DNA from: Morchella semilibera
Lineage: Eukaryota; Ascomycota; Pezizomycetes; Pezizales; Morchellaceae
NCBI GenBank assembly: GCA_009192285.1
Contig: CM018604.1
Span: 3,100,001 to 3,164,000 of the forward strand
Length of the DNA: 64,000 nucleotides
Direction of reading: 5' to 3'
The notes under the pieces are model-generated. The model was given only the letters and a program-made list of their open reading frames with translations. It searched no databases and was not told the DNA's origin. Below are positions 54,482 to 64,000 of the stretch, piece after piece. Each line of letters opens with the position of its first letter. Position 1 is the stretch's first letter. Made by a program: the position numbers and the translations under genes.

Positions 54482-56070
54482 GTTTTGGTCTGGGATTGTG
54501 GGGTAAGAAATGAGATAGGTTGATGAGGGAGAGATGAGTATTGTCCTGGGTGCTGGTTTTGTTGTGGGTGGGGGCTTGGATATATATATATTTGTATATA
54601 TATGTCTATCCTGTATATTTTATATACTGGGGTGATTCGGTATCGGCTGAGTTTGTGCCGATTCGATATACCTACATACATGTATGTACTATATACTTAT
54701 TCAAAGACCCCGCATCCCCACTTTGTTCTGTGTGTGTAGGGGGGATAGAGTATCAGCCTTGTAATGAGGTGCAGTGCACCTTGTGGGGAGCGCACGCAGA
54801 AGAATTGGGCGGAAATCAGCCTTATGGGTGTACCTTGCGGATGGAGCCTTGGCTGTCGCACAGAGGACGGAGATAGAACATGTTCAAGAAATTGTGCTTG
54901 TGCAGATGAAGACGGATCCTAATCTACTGGTCCTGGTCTGTACTGTGATATCGATCCTTCTTTGCCGTCCCCATCATGGATAATTGCGCCCACTGGTGTT
55001 CAGATGAGTTTGATGAGTTTAATAGATTTGAGTGTTAACAAAGGATGCTTCTTCCTTCACATGCTCCTACGAATAATACGCACCTTAAATCAACGCAATT
55101 GATCCTCCACTCCAGGAATAAACACGCTATCGATATATCACAGTTGCGTCACCTCCTGTAATTTCTTGCCGGAAAAACGTTCTTCCTTTACCGTTTCCAT
55201 GTTGTTACCTTGCGATTAAGCCTGGTGGAAAGTGGGAACTAATCGTATACCTACTTATGCACAAGAACATATTATGCGCTGCATGGTATGTTAGAAAAGA
55301 CGACACCTGACGGTCTTGATATTCTCCAGCCTTACTCATGGCCCCCTCGATCCCCCGCACTTTGACCAGTGTGAAGGCACCAATGCGGGGTTCTCCGCAG
55401 TTATCAGGAACTTTCAAGCCTCGCCAAGAACCCACAAATTAGAAAATTCTAGGCCTAGTGTAACTATCATCACTCATCACTCGATCATTTTCCTATCCAC
55501 TAGCAGAGCGTGGAAGTGAATGCTGGTTACCCCTCTAGAAGATGTTAGCAATCGAAGCGGAGAACCAAACTTCACCATGGAACTCACGCTCGAAGCTATG
55601 AGAAGGGGCTCTAGCGATGTCTGCGGAACTACTAGATCCTGTTAAAAGAAAGTGTCTCGGTTAAAAACGCAATCAATTGAATCGATTTCCGTCACCTACA
55701 TACTAAGAACGCGTCAGAAACTTCTTGTCTTCAGGGCGAAAAAAAAAAGATCAGCCTAGTTTAAAGTTTCGTATATCACGCCCGATTGACTGATCTGGTG
55801 CATCAGCCTCATGTTTTAGTCGTACGAGTGTTGTGAACAATCTGAGAGACCACACTGCTTGCTACAAGGTCCGTGTATGATGATACTTGCGACAACTAAC
55901 TCAACTAACTACGCTGCACAGAGCCCCCCGACGGTTGACCTACTCGTTTGCTCATCATTAAATCCAGAAGCATCCCCCGCCCCAGCCCTTCCCTACTCCC
56001 CCCCCCCCAATTCAGCGTTTTATCCCTCCCTAAATTCTCAAAACTCTCACCCTAACTAGAGCAATCAAAC
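54482..56070. other. Intergenic, no supported gene
   Basis: It starts with a microsatellite-rich part (TATATA repeats at 54575-54635) and a TACATGTATG motif at 54677. No gene or RNA is recognised. The last 100 bp are pyrimidine-rich and lead into the ATG of the vWA gene. Confidence 0.5.
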
Positions 56071-58692
56071 ATGAATTCAGAAGGTCACCGTGATAGACGA
56101 CCTCGCCTTAATCATCACTCCTGGGGACAGAGGCAAATACAACAAGGTTCAGAGGTATCGATTCCTTCACCAATACTACCACTGCAGGGTTCCGGGATTA
56201 GGCGCCGCCATGAGCTCGGACTATCAGCTTTAGGACCTCCGCGAGGTGAACAAACACCCCAGGCGGCCGCAACTCCCTCTCCTCAAGCTCCAGAAGACAG
56301 CATATCACAAAGTGTTGGAAGCTCTATGCAGACGTCTCCCCCCGCATCCCCACAACCACCTTTACTATCATCAGGACGTTCAACGGTCAGTCCGCTTACA
56401 GAGCCTTCGGGATCCACACCCCATGAATCTCCACTTCCGCCAGTAACCCAGCCCGAAAACAGCTCCTCAACATCGCCAAATACCCCTGGAACCCCCGCAA
56501 CCCCACCTCCGGAGACAGCTAGGAGACAGCCAACTCCGTTTCCACAATGTCAAATATCTCTAGCGATCGATATATCAGGGTCCACTGCCGGTCGTGTTAT
56601 CGCCTCCGAGCGTGAATTCGTAACAAAGATAATCCTCCAGCTTGTACAAGGAAACGTTCAACAGAACGTGTACGTGCTACCATGGACCAACACGGCTTTA
56701 AGGCCATGCCTCATTTCGGATCTACACAGACTTAGGCCGGGTAGGGGTACAGATCCGGTTGTATTGCTGAAGTCGGAACCGCATCTAGCGGCGTTGAAGA
56801 GGAGCAATATGTGGTTTCTTCTCACAGACGGAGAAGTTAATAGTAGCGGGGTAAACAATCTGGCAACAACCCTGGCTGCGAAGAGCATGCATGGCGTGCC
56901 ATGTGTCATTGTTATCTTTGGGAAAGGAAACAGCGAACCATCAAGATGTAACATTTCTGTCGGCATCTCCCCTTTTGCCGCCATACCAAACTCTGCCCTA
57001 TTATACCAGAATATAAACAGCAGGGTTTGTTATGTACTTGGAGCCAAGGGTTGCTTTAACAAGCTTCTCCCGGATGGAACCTCACAGCCAATGCTCGATC
57101 ATGGTACAAAATGGGAGGATCTCCCTACTATCCGACCCGATACGGCGTTCGGGAACGTAGTTATACCGGCTGCTCAGGAGCTTGCGCCTGGTGAGCTAGC
57201 ACTGAGCGATAACCTTACTATCGATTTCAGCAGCCTGTTTACCCAAGACCTCGATGATGCACAAGTAAATACTTTGCTTGGGAACCAAGATCACCTCCAA
57301 GCTATCTTACTCTCATCGCATTCTCGCGGGCAATCTTCTGAGGCACTTACCTGGCTGCGGCGCCAAAACTCAGTTTCTAGACCATCCGTGACAAGCGACT
57401 CTGCTGCAGAGTCTGTACGTAACATATCTACAGCAATTGCGAACCGGCGATCCTCTGGTCCGGAATTCGAGAGACTAGTACAGGAAGTCCGAGAGAGCAA
57501 TAGAAACACAAGGTTTCGCAATTCCCGTAATCTGGTGATTGAGCAGGCTATTAATTCCCTCCACGAAACTTCAACTCGGCGATGGGAGTCCTCCTCTCTG
57601 TCTACTTCCAGCCGATCGTTCTATCCAAGTGTTCCGAGGAGTATCCCAAGCACAAAGTACAGCGACCCATCGCCTAAATCCTTCAAAGGTGATTGTGGCA
57701 TATGCTATGAGAATGACATAATCCTCACTCTTCTCCTAAAACGACCAGTTTCTTACAACGCTGCCACGGCCAGACGCAATGTCAGACTTGTCTTTCCGCT
57801 TTCTGCCGGCGGGGCTCCTGAGAATGACATCATATCCGCGTTTCTAGTTTGCGAGCATTGCGCTGTTTATCTTGTTGACGCCGGGGAAACCCCATTTCGC
57901 GAGAAAGCCACCTCCGCCCTTCCATTAATTTCATGGACTGAGCAGTCCGCGCAATGGCGTAGGGCACTGGCCAAGGCGCTCGACTACTTCACTTCTGATT
58001 CTATTACCGTCCTCCCCCTTCTCTTCTTTGCAATTCTAGACCACACTCTTCAAAATAAGGAGTGGACCAAGGCAGATGGTTCGCAGGAGAATCAGCAGCG
58101 GAACCGTGCTCTTAACTGGTGTCGTGATATGATCCTTAATGAAGTGAAGATGAATGGCGGTGGCACAAAAGGTATGTTGGGAGAATGGTGTAAAATGATA
58201 ATTACTACACCCGGAGATTCTGGACTGGTGTGGAAATACCCCATGGATGGATTCGTGCTCATGCTTGAGATCGCCAAGAAACGCAACTTATCGCAAGAAG
58301 TAGCGACGAAGACCGTATGGAAGAAGCTACTACATCAGGTCACCGCACGATATATGTTTGAACTTGACCATGACACACAGAAACGAGGAGTGACCTCAAC
58401 TTTGGATTGCGCCTTGAGTAAAGTTGGCTCTCCGGGATGGATCGCCGAAATGACCAAACCGGAATGTAGGCTTGTCGGAAGAGGGGATCTAAAGATATTA
58501 AAGAAATTGGAAACCGAGCTTGCTTGGGTTGAGAATGTGGCGGGAGGAGCTATGGGGAACTGGCTTGAGTGGTTGAGAGATCTGGGACCAGGAAAGAGTA
58601 CTGCTGAAGCGATAGTGGAGGTTATAGAGAAATGGGGACAATTGGCAGTGAAGGCCTTTGAGACGCCGGAAGATTTTGTTGGGTCCTCGTAG
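56071..58692 (+). CDS. von Willebrand A-domain protein with paired CxxC motif, 873 aa
   Basis: Intronless frame. Residues 1-160 are Pro/Ser/Thr-rich and disordered. A vWA domain begins with ISLAIDISGSTAG, where D167-S169-S171 form the metal-binding MIDAS motif, and contains WFLLTDGEVN (D253). A vWA-like fold seems to extend to about 300. A Ser/Arg-rich linker follows. A C542-x2-C545 pair (DCGICYEND) and a C594-x2-C597 pair (VCEHCAVY), 48 residues apart, could bind one zinc. The remaining ~270 residues look helical and match nothing I know. The combination suggests a scaffold or adaptor that binds ligands through the metal site. Function is unknown. Confidence 0.85.
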   Translation: MNSEGHRDRRPRLNHHSWGQRQIQQGSEVSIPSPILPLQGSGIRRRHELGLSALGPPRGEQTPQAAATPSPQAPEDSISQSVGSSMQTSPPASPQPPLLSSGRSTVSPLTEPSGSTPHESPLPPVTQPENSSSTSPNTPGTPATPPPETARRQPTPFPQCQISLAIDISGSTAGRVIASEREFVTKIILQLVQGNVQQNVYVLPWTNTALRPCLISDLHRLRPGRGTDPVVLLKSEPHLAALKRSNMWFLLTDGEVNSSGVNNLATTLAAKSMHGVPCVIVIFGKGNSEPSRCNISVGISPFAAIPNSALLYQNINSRVCYVLGAKGCFNKLLPDGTSQPMLDHGTKWEDLPTIRPDTAFGNVVIPAAQELAPGELALSDNLTIDFSSLFTQDLDDAQVNTLLGNQDHLQAILLSSHSRGQSSEALTWLRRQNSVSRPSVTSDSAAESVRNISTAIANRRSSGPEFERLVQEVRESNRNTRFRNSRNLVIEQAINSLHETSTRRWESSSLSTSSRSFYPSVPRSIPSTKYSDPSPKSFKGDCGICYENDIILTLLLKRPVSYNAATARRNVRLVFPLSAGGAPENDIISAFLVCEHCAVYLVDAGETPFREKATSALPLISWTEQSAQWRRALAKALDYFTSDSITVLPLLFFAILDHTLQNKEWTKADGSQENQQRNRALNWCRDMILNEVKMNGGGTKGMLGEWCKMIITTPGDSGLVWKYPMDGFVLMLEIAKKRNLSQEVATKTVWKKLLHQVTARYMFELDHDTQKRGVTSTLDCALSKVGSPGWIAEMTKPECRLVGRGDLKILKKLETELAWVENVAGGAMGNWLEWLRDLGPGKSTAEAIVEVIEKWGQLAVKAFETPEDFVGSS

Positions 58693-61117
58693 TTGGAAAG
58701 TGCTCATTGGAGTCCATTTGTAAGGTGTCATTGCGAGGGAGAGTTAAGTACCATGCTAGAAACATAGACTACATGTACAGTGCTTACCATAGTTCTTTTA
58801 TACTTAGTAGATTTTTAGTTATGGCTCGGGGAGCATCATGAATCAACATTCTTATTCTATCAAGAGTTATCAGCAGTTTCTATTATAGATTGCCTGAGCC
58901 CAGATTCCAAACATATTACCGACAGGTCACGTGTTCATGACGATTATCTACATTTTCCAACATGTACATAATATAGTAATGATACAAGTTATCAGTTGCC
59001 TTTTCCTTAATCTCACTCCTATAGATGTAGAATATTTGTTTCAGTCGATACTACAAGCCCGGAAGATTATACCCCGAGTATTATAATTATGGCAAGGTCT
59101 AGATCTTTATTTTCTTATATTACTACTTCTTGAAAAAGTAATTATTATGAAAGGGCTACCAAACTTCCTGGCAAGAATTTTTTCCGCTACTATAGCTAAT
59201 ATTTTGCACAAAATTATTTTTTTGGTTAATAAACAGCGAGTGATATTTCATGACTATGTGAGAGAGAAGATCACTGCTCAGAGCGTCTTGCCCCCCATAT
59301 TGGTATAGACTCTGCAGGTTTATAATAGCTTCTTCAGTACCGCGGCCACAAGCCTTTCTACGTCCAAAATGAGTACCAGTGGATACTATATATATTGTGA
59401 CCAACAGAAGTTGAATTCTGGTAGTACACCTATATGTAGCTCTAGATTTCATCGTGGTTGATTGACTTGCTCATGTGATATAACACCTGATTTGAGTCTA
59501 ACCACCTTCTATATGTAGTAACTTTCTAACTAAATCCTTTATACCACACATGATACTCTACGGATGTCGGATAGCCGTCCGGGACGTCTCTATAATTATT
59601 TAGGTTAAACGAAATCGAATCTATAATAAATTAAAATCACTGCCTTAAACTTCATGAGAAGTCGCCATAGGAGCTCCCTGCATGCGATATTTTTATAACC
59701 TAGAAAACAATGAAATTATGATGGGTAAAAAAAAAAAAAAAAAAAAAAATTCATGAGAAGCAAAATATTCCCCCTACAACCATAAGAAGGGGAGATTTCC
59801 CCCTGTTCATATCAATGAGTTAGTAATATAATAGAATATGAATTATCCGGAGTTCTGTTCTCTGTTTGTCGATCTCGAATCACCCGTTAGCCTAAATGCT
59901 GAGCTTGGTGTCAGTTTGGCACTGAGGGTTTGTCTAAATCCGCTATATCTACATGCTAAGGGACTTTTTTCCGAAGCATAACTCAATATCATGTGTGATT
60001 GTGTGGAGGAGTATTTCTGGGATGGTTACGGCCAGCTTCTACTAGCTAGTCCATTCCACTAGGTGATGGCTTGGCCGATTTCACACAAAACACCGATTTC
60101 ATGCCCAATAGGAGAGTATATTGAAAAAGACATTAGCTAACCATATTTTTATTATCTTGCAGGGTTGAAGATCGCTAGTGACCGACCACTGGGTGGTACT
60201 CTGTGTGAAGAGACAGGGACTATTTGTATGGAGTGGCGCCGCTCTCCCACCAAATAACTTCATTGCATGTTGAGAAGAACCTTTTTTGTATGGGAATTAA
60301 AGAAATTCCACTGTTAGGCTAGATACCAGTACCATTATGGGAGTAGATATAGATTGATTGGCTGTAAACACCGAAGTTTACACACCTACGCACCATAGCC
60401 TCTCGCACCATACCTCATTTTCATATGTACCTAGTTGGGCAGTCGGCTTAAGCTTTGGAACAACGGCGGGACTGGTGGAACGACAAGCAGGAGTGTCTAA
60501 GACATTGAAACAATGGCGCCTAGGAAGATACTAAGTGTCATGACTCGCTGGAACCTGCAGTTTCGTCGCGGTTGTTGTTTGCGGTACGTCATTGCTCCCG
60601 AAGTAACTCTAACTGTAGGTAATTCACGCGGGGTTTCTTTCTTTCTCCATTTTCATTTTAAGCTGCGCCGATTTGCATTATCAAATTACGTTACATCAAT
60701 CCCTTATAGAACGGTAAGTACTTATACCACTGGTTACCGCTCCCAATCCCTCAAGAAAACACGCACTTCAAACAATGGTTAAACCTGCAGTCAAAGCTGT
60801 ATGCATTATTCTAGGGTTGTTGAAGTCTTGGCGGTATACCAAGATTCAGCAGGGATGTCTCTCGGCAACATTTTTAACTTCCCCTCCCTCCTAGAGCTCA
60901 GCGGCAAACCACCAACATAACTCTGGGAGTGCAGCTACAGACCACGCATACCGTACCAAACCCTCATAAAACTCATAGAAGTTTAACAAGGTGCCCGGAA
61001 CCCCATCGAGACCTTCGTAGCTTCATATACATACATGTATGTATATAAGCAACACGTATTCATGAATGAAAAGAGCTAATCAGTAGCTAGCTAATCGCCC
61101 GTGTGGTACTTTCGAAA
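58693..61117. other. Intergenic, one retroposed insert, no supported gene
   Basis: AT-rich, gene-poor. The only structure I can define is the poly(A)-tailed insert at 59662-59749. A small frame at 60513-60782 is not convincing. Confidence 0.5.
59651..59760 (+). mobile_element. Short poly(A)-tailed retroposed insert with 11-bp target duplication
   Basis: TTCATGAGAAG occurs at 59651-59661 and again at 59750-59760. Between the copies lie about 65 bp of unique sequence ending in 23 A (59727-59749). Direct repeats around a 3' A tail are the mark of target-primed reverse transcription by a LINE-type machinery. The body is too short to identify. It may be a truncated SINE or a cDNA fragment. Confidence 0.7.
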
Positions 61118-62311
61118 ATGTCAGACGAAAAAAGGATAGGGCGACGGCCAACAGCTATGGTAGAAATAGCACCTCAAGGAGATTTAATCCTCGAAGTCGA
61201 CGCTCTTACAGGTATAGCAAGGTTTAGGGTACTATCTTCAGTGCTCTGTCTAGCGTCCCCGGTATTCCGTGCGATGCTAGGTCCAAGCTCGAATTTCAAA
61301 GAAGCATGCGGGCTGCGGAACTCGGATAGCGATTATTACACCGTACCACTTGATGAAGCGGACCCAGGAGCTTTAGCAGTCATTTTAAATGTATTTCACC
61401 TCCGGAACAGCCATGTACCAAAGACGGTTTCATTCGCAAACTTGTACAAGCTTGCTGTTATCTGCGATAAGTACGATTGTGCTACTGCCGTAGCATTGTG
61501 GGTGCCGATATGGACAGGGGGGTCTATATCGAGCGTCCTACAGCCCGGGAACGGGAAATGGCTATTCATCGCATGGGCACTAAAGATTGAGCACATCTTT
61601 GCGGAAGTTTCTAAGAAGATAATATTAGAGGGGTTTTATGTTGACGCTAATAGTGGACTTATGACTACTGGAGGGTTTCCAGCGGTTGACACTGATACGC
61701 CCGAGATTGTAGTTGGTAAGTTACTTTTACTTGTCGGCTGTGCCTTAGGGCTTTCTTCGCTGATGCCACCACAAGAGGAGATAATCCAGAGGAGAAGACA
61801 GACCATCAGGTCGATGTTAAATTCGGCAACAGCTTTCTTACAGCGATATTATCATAACCCTAGTGATAAGCCGCCTCGATGTCGGCACCTTGTTCGCACG
61901 GAACAATGTGACATGATGATCCTCGGATCTCTCATCAAAGTCTTTCAATCCATGAAGATCATTCCTCCCATCTTTGGAACCCCCTATAAACAAGAAGATA
62001 TGTGGTTAGAGAGTGTCGTCTCGCTAGATACCGGTCTGCGCCGTTTCCAGCTCCAGTTCCTCCAAGTTCCTAGAGATAAGCCGTGCAAGCCGAACCACTA
62101 CGAACCGAAGCAGTGTTACATCCACGGAGCCGTGGTGAGATGTGGTGATCACACTAAATGTAGTTTTTTACCTGAGTTTTATATGGAGTTGGATGGTATA
62201 AAGGCGGGGGTACAGGGACTGAGTTTATACGACTTCAAGTCACGTCAGATGCCGCCCAAGAGGGAGCCGCCTGGGGCGTTGTGGGAGTCTTTTCAGTTTA
62301 TGGGGATTTAA
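61118..62311 (+). CDS. BTB/POZ-domain protein, 397 aa
   Basis: I chose ATG 61118 (MSDEKRIGRR). A BTB fold covers about residues 20-140: DLILEVDALTGIARFRVLSSVLCLASPVFRAML, then ALAVILNVFHLRNSHVPKTV and LYKLAVICDKYDC. After it comes a helical region and a C-terminal Cys/His cluster (KPCKPNHYEPKQCYIHGAVVRCGDHTKC) that may bind zinc. Such proteins are common and expanded in filamentous ascomycetes, and most have no known role. BTB domains in general pair proteins or recruit Cullin-3. No intron is needed. Confidence 0.85.
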   Translation: MSDEKRIGRRPTAMVEIAPQGDLILEVDALTGIARFRVLSSVLCLASPVFRAMLGPSSNFKEACGLRNSDSDYYTVPLDEADPGALAVILNVFHLRNSHVPKTVSFANLYKLAVICDKYDCATAVALWVPIWTGGSISSVLQPGNGKWLFIAWALKIEHIFAEVSKKIILEGFYVDANSGLMTTGGFPAVDTDTPEIVVGKLLLLVGCALGLSSLMPPQEEIIQRRRQTIRSMLNSATAFLQRYYHNPSDKPPRCRHLVRTEQCDMMILGSLIKVFQSMKIIPPIFGTPYKQEDMWLESVVSLDTGLRRFQLQFLQVPRDKPCKPNHYEPKQCYIHGAVVRCGDHTKCSFLPEFYMELDGIKAGVQGLSLYDFKSRQMPPKREPPGALWESFQFMGI

Positions 62312-64000
62312 CTTAATCGTTCTAAGCCCAGTGAAATAGGGTGAATTGGACCTACTTGTATGCAAAGACACCCGTTGAAATTCTTATTTTGTTCGAGTTA
62401 ATGTATTTGCGCCCTATCGAGCGAGATGCTTCTAATGACTGGATCGCGCCCTAACTTTGGATATATGTGGAAGCCCAGTTGGTCGAAATCGCCAACATTT
62501 GTATCTCTTCTTCCTAAAGGCTCAAATAATCTTATAGAGATCTTGGAGACCAAGCCAAATAGTGATACGCCAATCCATAATATACATGTATGTGCTTACG
62601 GATCGTACTCCATGAGGGAGTGAAAAGCTTGTCTAGAAGACAATCTACTTGAATTTCTGCAGGAAAAGAAGAGACGTGCTCTACTCTTTCCACATCCGTA
62701 GGCAAGCGCAGAATATGATACCTTACATGATGACACCGGTTCTTTACTCCTCTGCCAATCCCTCGAAAACAATGTATCACTATATAGATTGCCTCACTGG
62801 AGCTAACTACCCGTAGTGTGGGAAACAATATATATCAGACCCTACAGCCTAAAGTTTAGTTTCTTTTATCTTCGCACTATTATACCAACAAACACCTTAT
62901 GTCGCATGTAGTTAAGTATATCAGTTCAAATCTATTTATACCAACCCCGAGCTCTTAGCCCCTATAGACACTGCCAGATCAGGACCTAAGAACAGTACGG
63001 GGATAAGAAGAAACGCCAATACATATTACTTAGAACAGCAGCGAAATCTTTAAAACGAGACTTGAAAGGCCCAACAAATACGTGGATCGCGCGAGGCGTG
63101 GGAAACTGAGACCTGAATCCTTCATGAATCATCACTCGTTTTTCGTGTCGCATTGGCAAAGTCAGTGCGATTATTTATTTATAATTCATACATAAAGTCA
63201 ATGCGAGTTTGTGCGTGCACAAATCAATTCTAGTACTATCTAATGTTGTTCAATCCCTAGGTTAGCTATTGCCCCTTAGTCACAAATACCAGTCTATTGG
63301 GTTGAGTATAATCATAACACGGCCAGGAGCCAATAGTGCATAGGCAGATCACCTACATATTTTGGAACCTGCGCAAAAGATAGCTACGCCGGCGTTTCTC
63401 TAAATGTATAATTCTAACGCTATAGAAGTGATTCTCCTCAACATCTCTAGAGCTCTTGTTGTATTCCTAGATGACTGATTTGTGGAGATTGTTGTCAGCG
63501 GATACTGCATTTATCTGTGTTCATTTTATGTTAATTTGTGCTGCAAGATGCTAACCTGAATCGCCAAAAGCACGTACCTAATACATTAATTCCTCACCGG
63601 CCACTGGATGTTATTGTCCTCCATCTTCCACCCCCGGGAGGAAGGCACCGGTAAATTATAAATAGAGGTTAGGGAATGATCTAGCGTGGAGTGGAGATAT
63701 GGGTCAGAGAAAGTCTCCCAGAGGCGATGGCCGTGTGTGCCTAACCTCCAGGCCGACGCATACAATTAATGAATTAAACAGAGGGGGAAGGGAAACCCTT
63801 CAGGTCGGCACTCGGTCACTTATTCTCACTCGGTTTTGAGGACGCGTAATAATAACATTCGTGCGAGTCTGTTCGCCATCATACTCGTTAGTAATCGCAC
63901 TTTCTTATTTGTATTGGGTCCGTGATATATACATTTTTTACTGACTTTTTAGATTCCCATAGCTCAGACAGTGTTCATGTTGTCCTTTGATCAATTTGTT
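62312..64000. other. Intergenic to window end, no gene seen
   Basis: AT-rich. Short random frames only, with an ATACATGTATG near 62582. No repeat or RNA gene recognised. Confidence 0.5.

Noticed and set aside
60513-60782. 89-codon frame starting MAPRKILSV
   Set aside because: No recognisable domain; it could be a chance frame or an isolated exon, and there is no supporting neighbour.
1-64000. tRNA, rRNA and CRISPR features
   Set aside because: I looked for tRNA B-box (GGTTCGA) and 5S-like sequences; the few GGTTCGA hits lack a foldable partner. There are no CRISPR-like arrays; the repeats seen are minisatellites and transposon units.

Overview
The window comes from a filamentous ascomycete, and the repeat load makes a Pezizomycete (truffle-like) genome plausible, though I cannot prove that. 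The supporting evidence is short GT-AG introns (55-215 bp), fungal PEX1 and MCM7 genes, an ACS-family permease with 12 introns, a Ty3/gypsy element, and fungal-type KDZ, Plavaka-like and Tc1 DNA transposons. All gene models were assembled by eye from reading frames and splice sites.

Layout. 1-10.4 kb is transposon debris: a dispersed GC-rich repeat, a decayed minus-strand gene, a KDZ transposase relic (3.5-6.4 kb), a 3-unit tandem repeat and a structurally complete Tc1 element (8377-10363) with 44-bp terminal inverted repeats (TIRs) and TA duplications. 10.9-13.2 kb holds an intact 13-exon permease. 16.7-17.5 kb holds an intact orphan ORF. 17.9-35.9 kb is a nest of transposons. Two nested, related TIR pairs (17902/35937 and 19271/35645) bound a large DNA transposon with a divergent pair of genes: a Plavaka-like DDE transposase (+) and an unknown accessory gene (-). 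A recent 7.9-kb Ty3/gypsy element with apparently identical LTRs sits inside the accessory gene. A 137-bp MITE (small non-autonomous DNA transposon) interrupts both the gypsy gag and the Plavaka-like transposase.

36.2-43.4 kb is ordinary housekeeping DNA: PEX1 (-) and MCM7 (+) start back to back, 612 bp apart. 45.6-54.5 kb looks like a small sugar-acid catabolic locus. It has a DenD-type D-erythronate dehydrogenase (-) divergent from a DUF1537 four-carbon acid sugar kinase (+), a decayed SDR dehydrogenase, two orphan small proteins, and an L-rhamnose mutarotase-like gene (-). 56-62.3 kb contains an intronless 873-aa von Willebrand A protein with a paired-CxxC module and a BTB/POZ protein. The rest is gene-poor.

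The most unusual items are the 137-bp MITE family (five copies, TIR CATCAGCAA, 2-bp target duplications that are not always TA, supported by restored empty sites), the nested transposon with duplicated termini and a bidirectional hairpin promoter, and an apparent internal promoter separating gag from pol. Also notable are a short poly(A)-tailed insertion with an 11-bp target duplication, two 11-nt microexons in the permease, and the erythronate-type gene pair. All family names come from motif recognition, with no database search.
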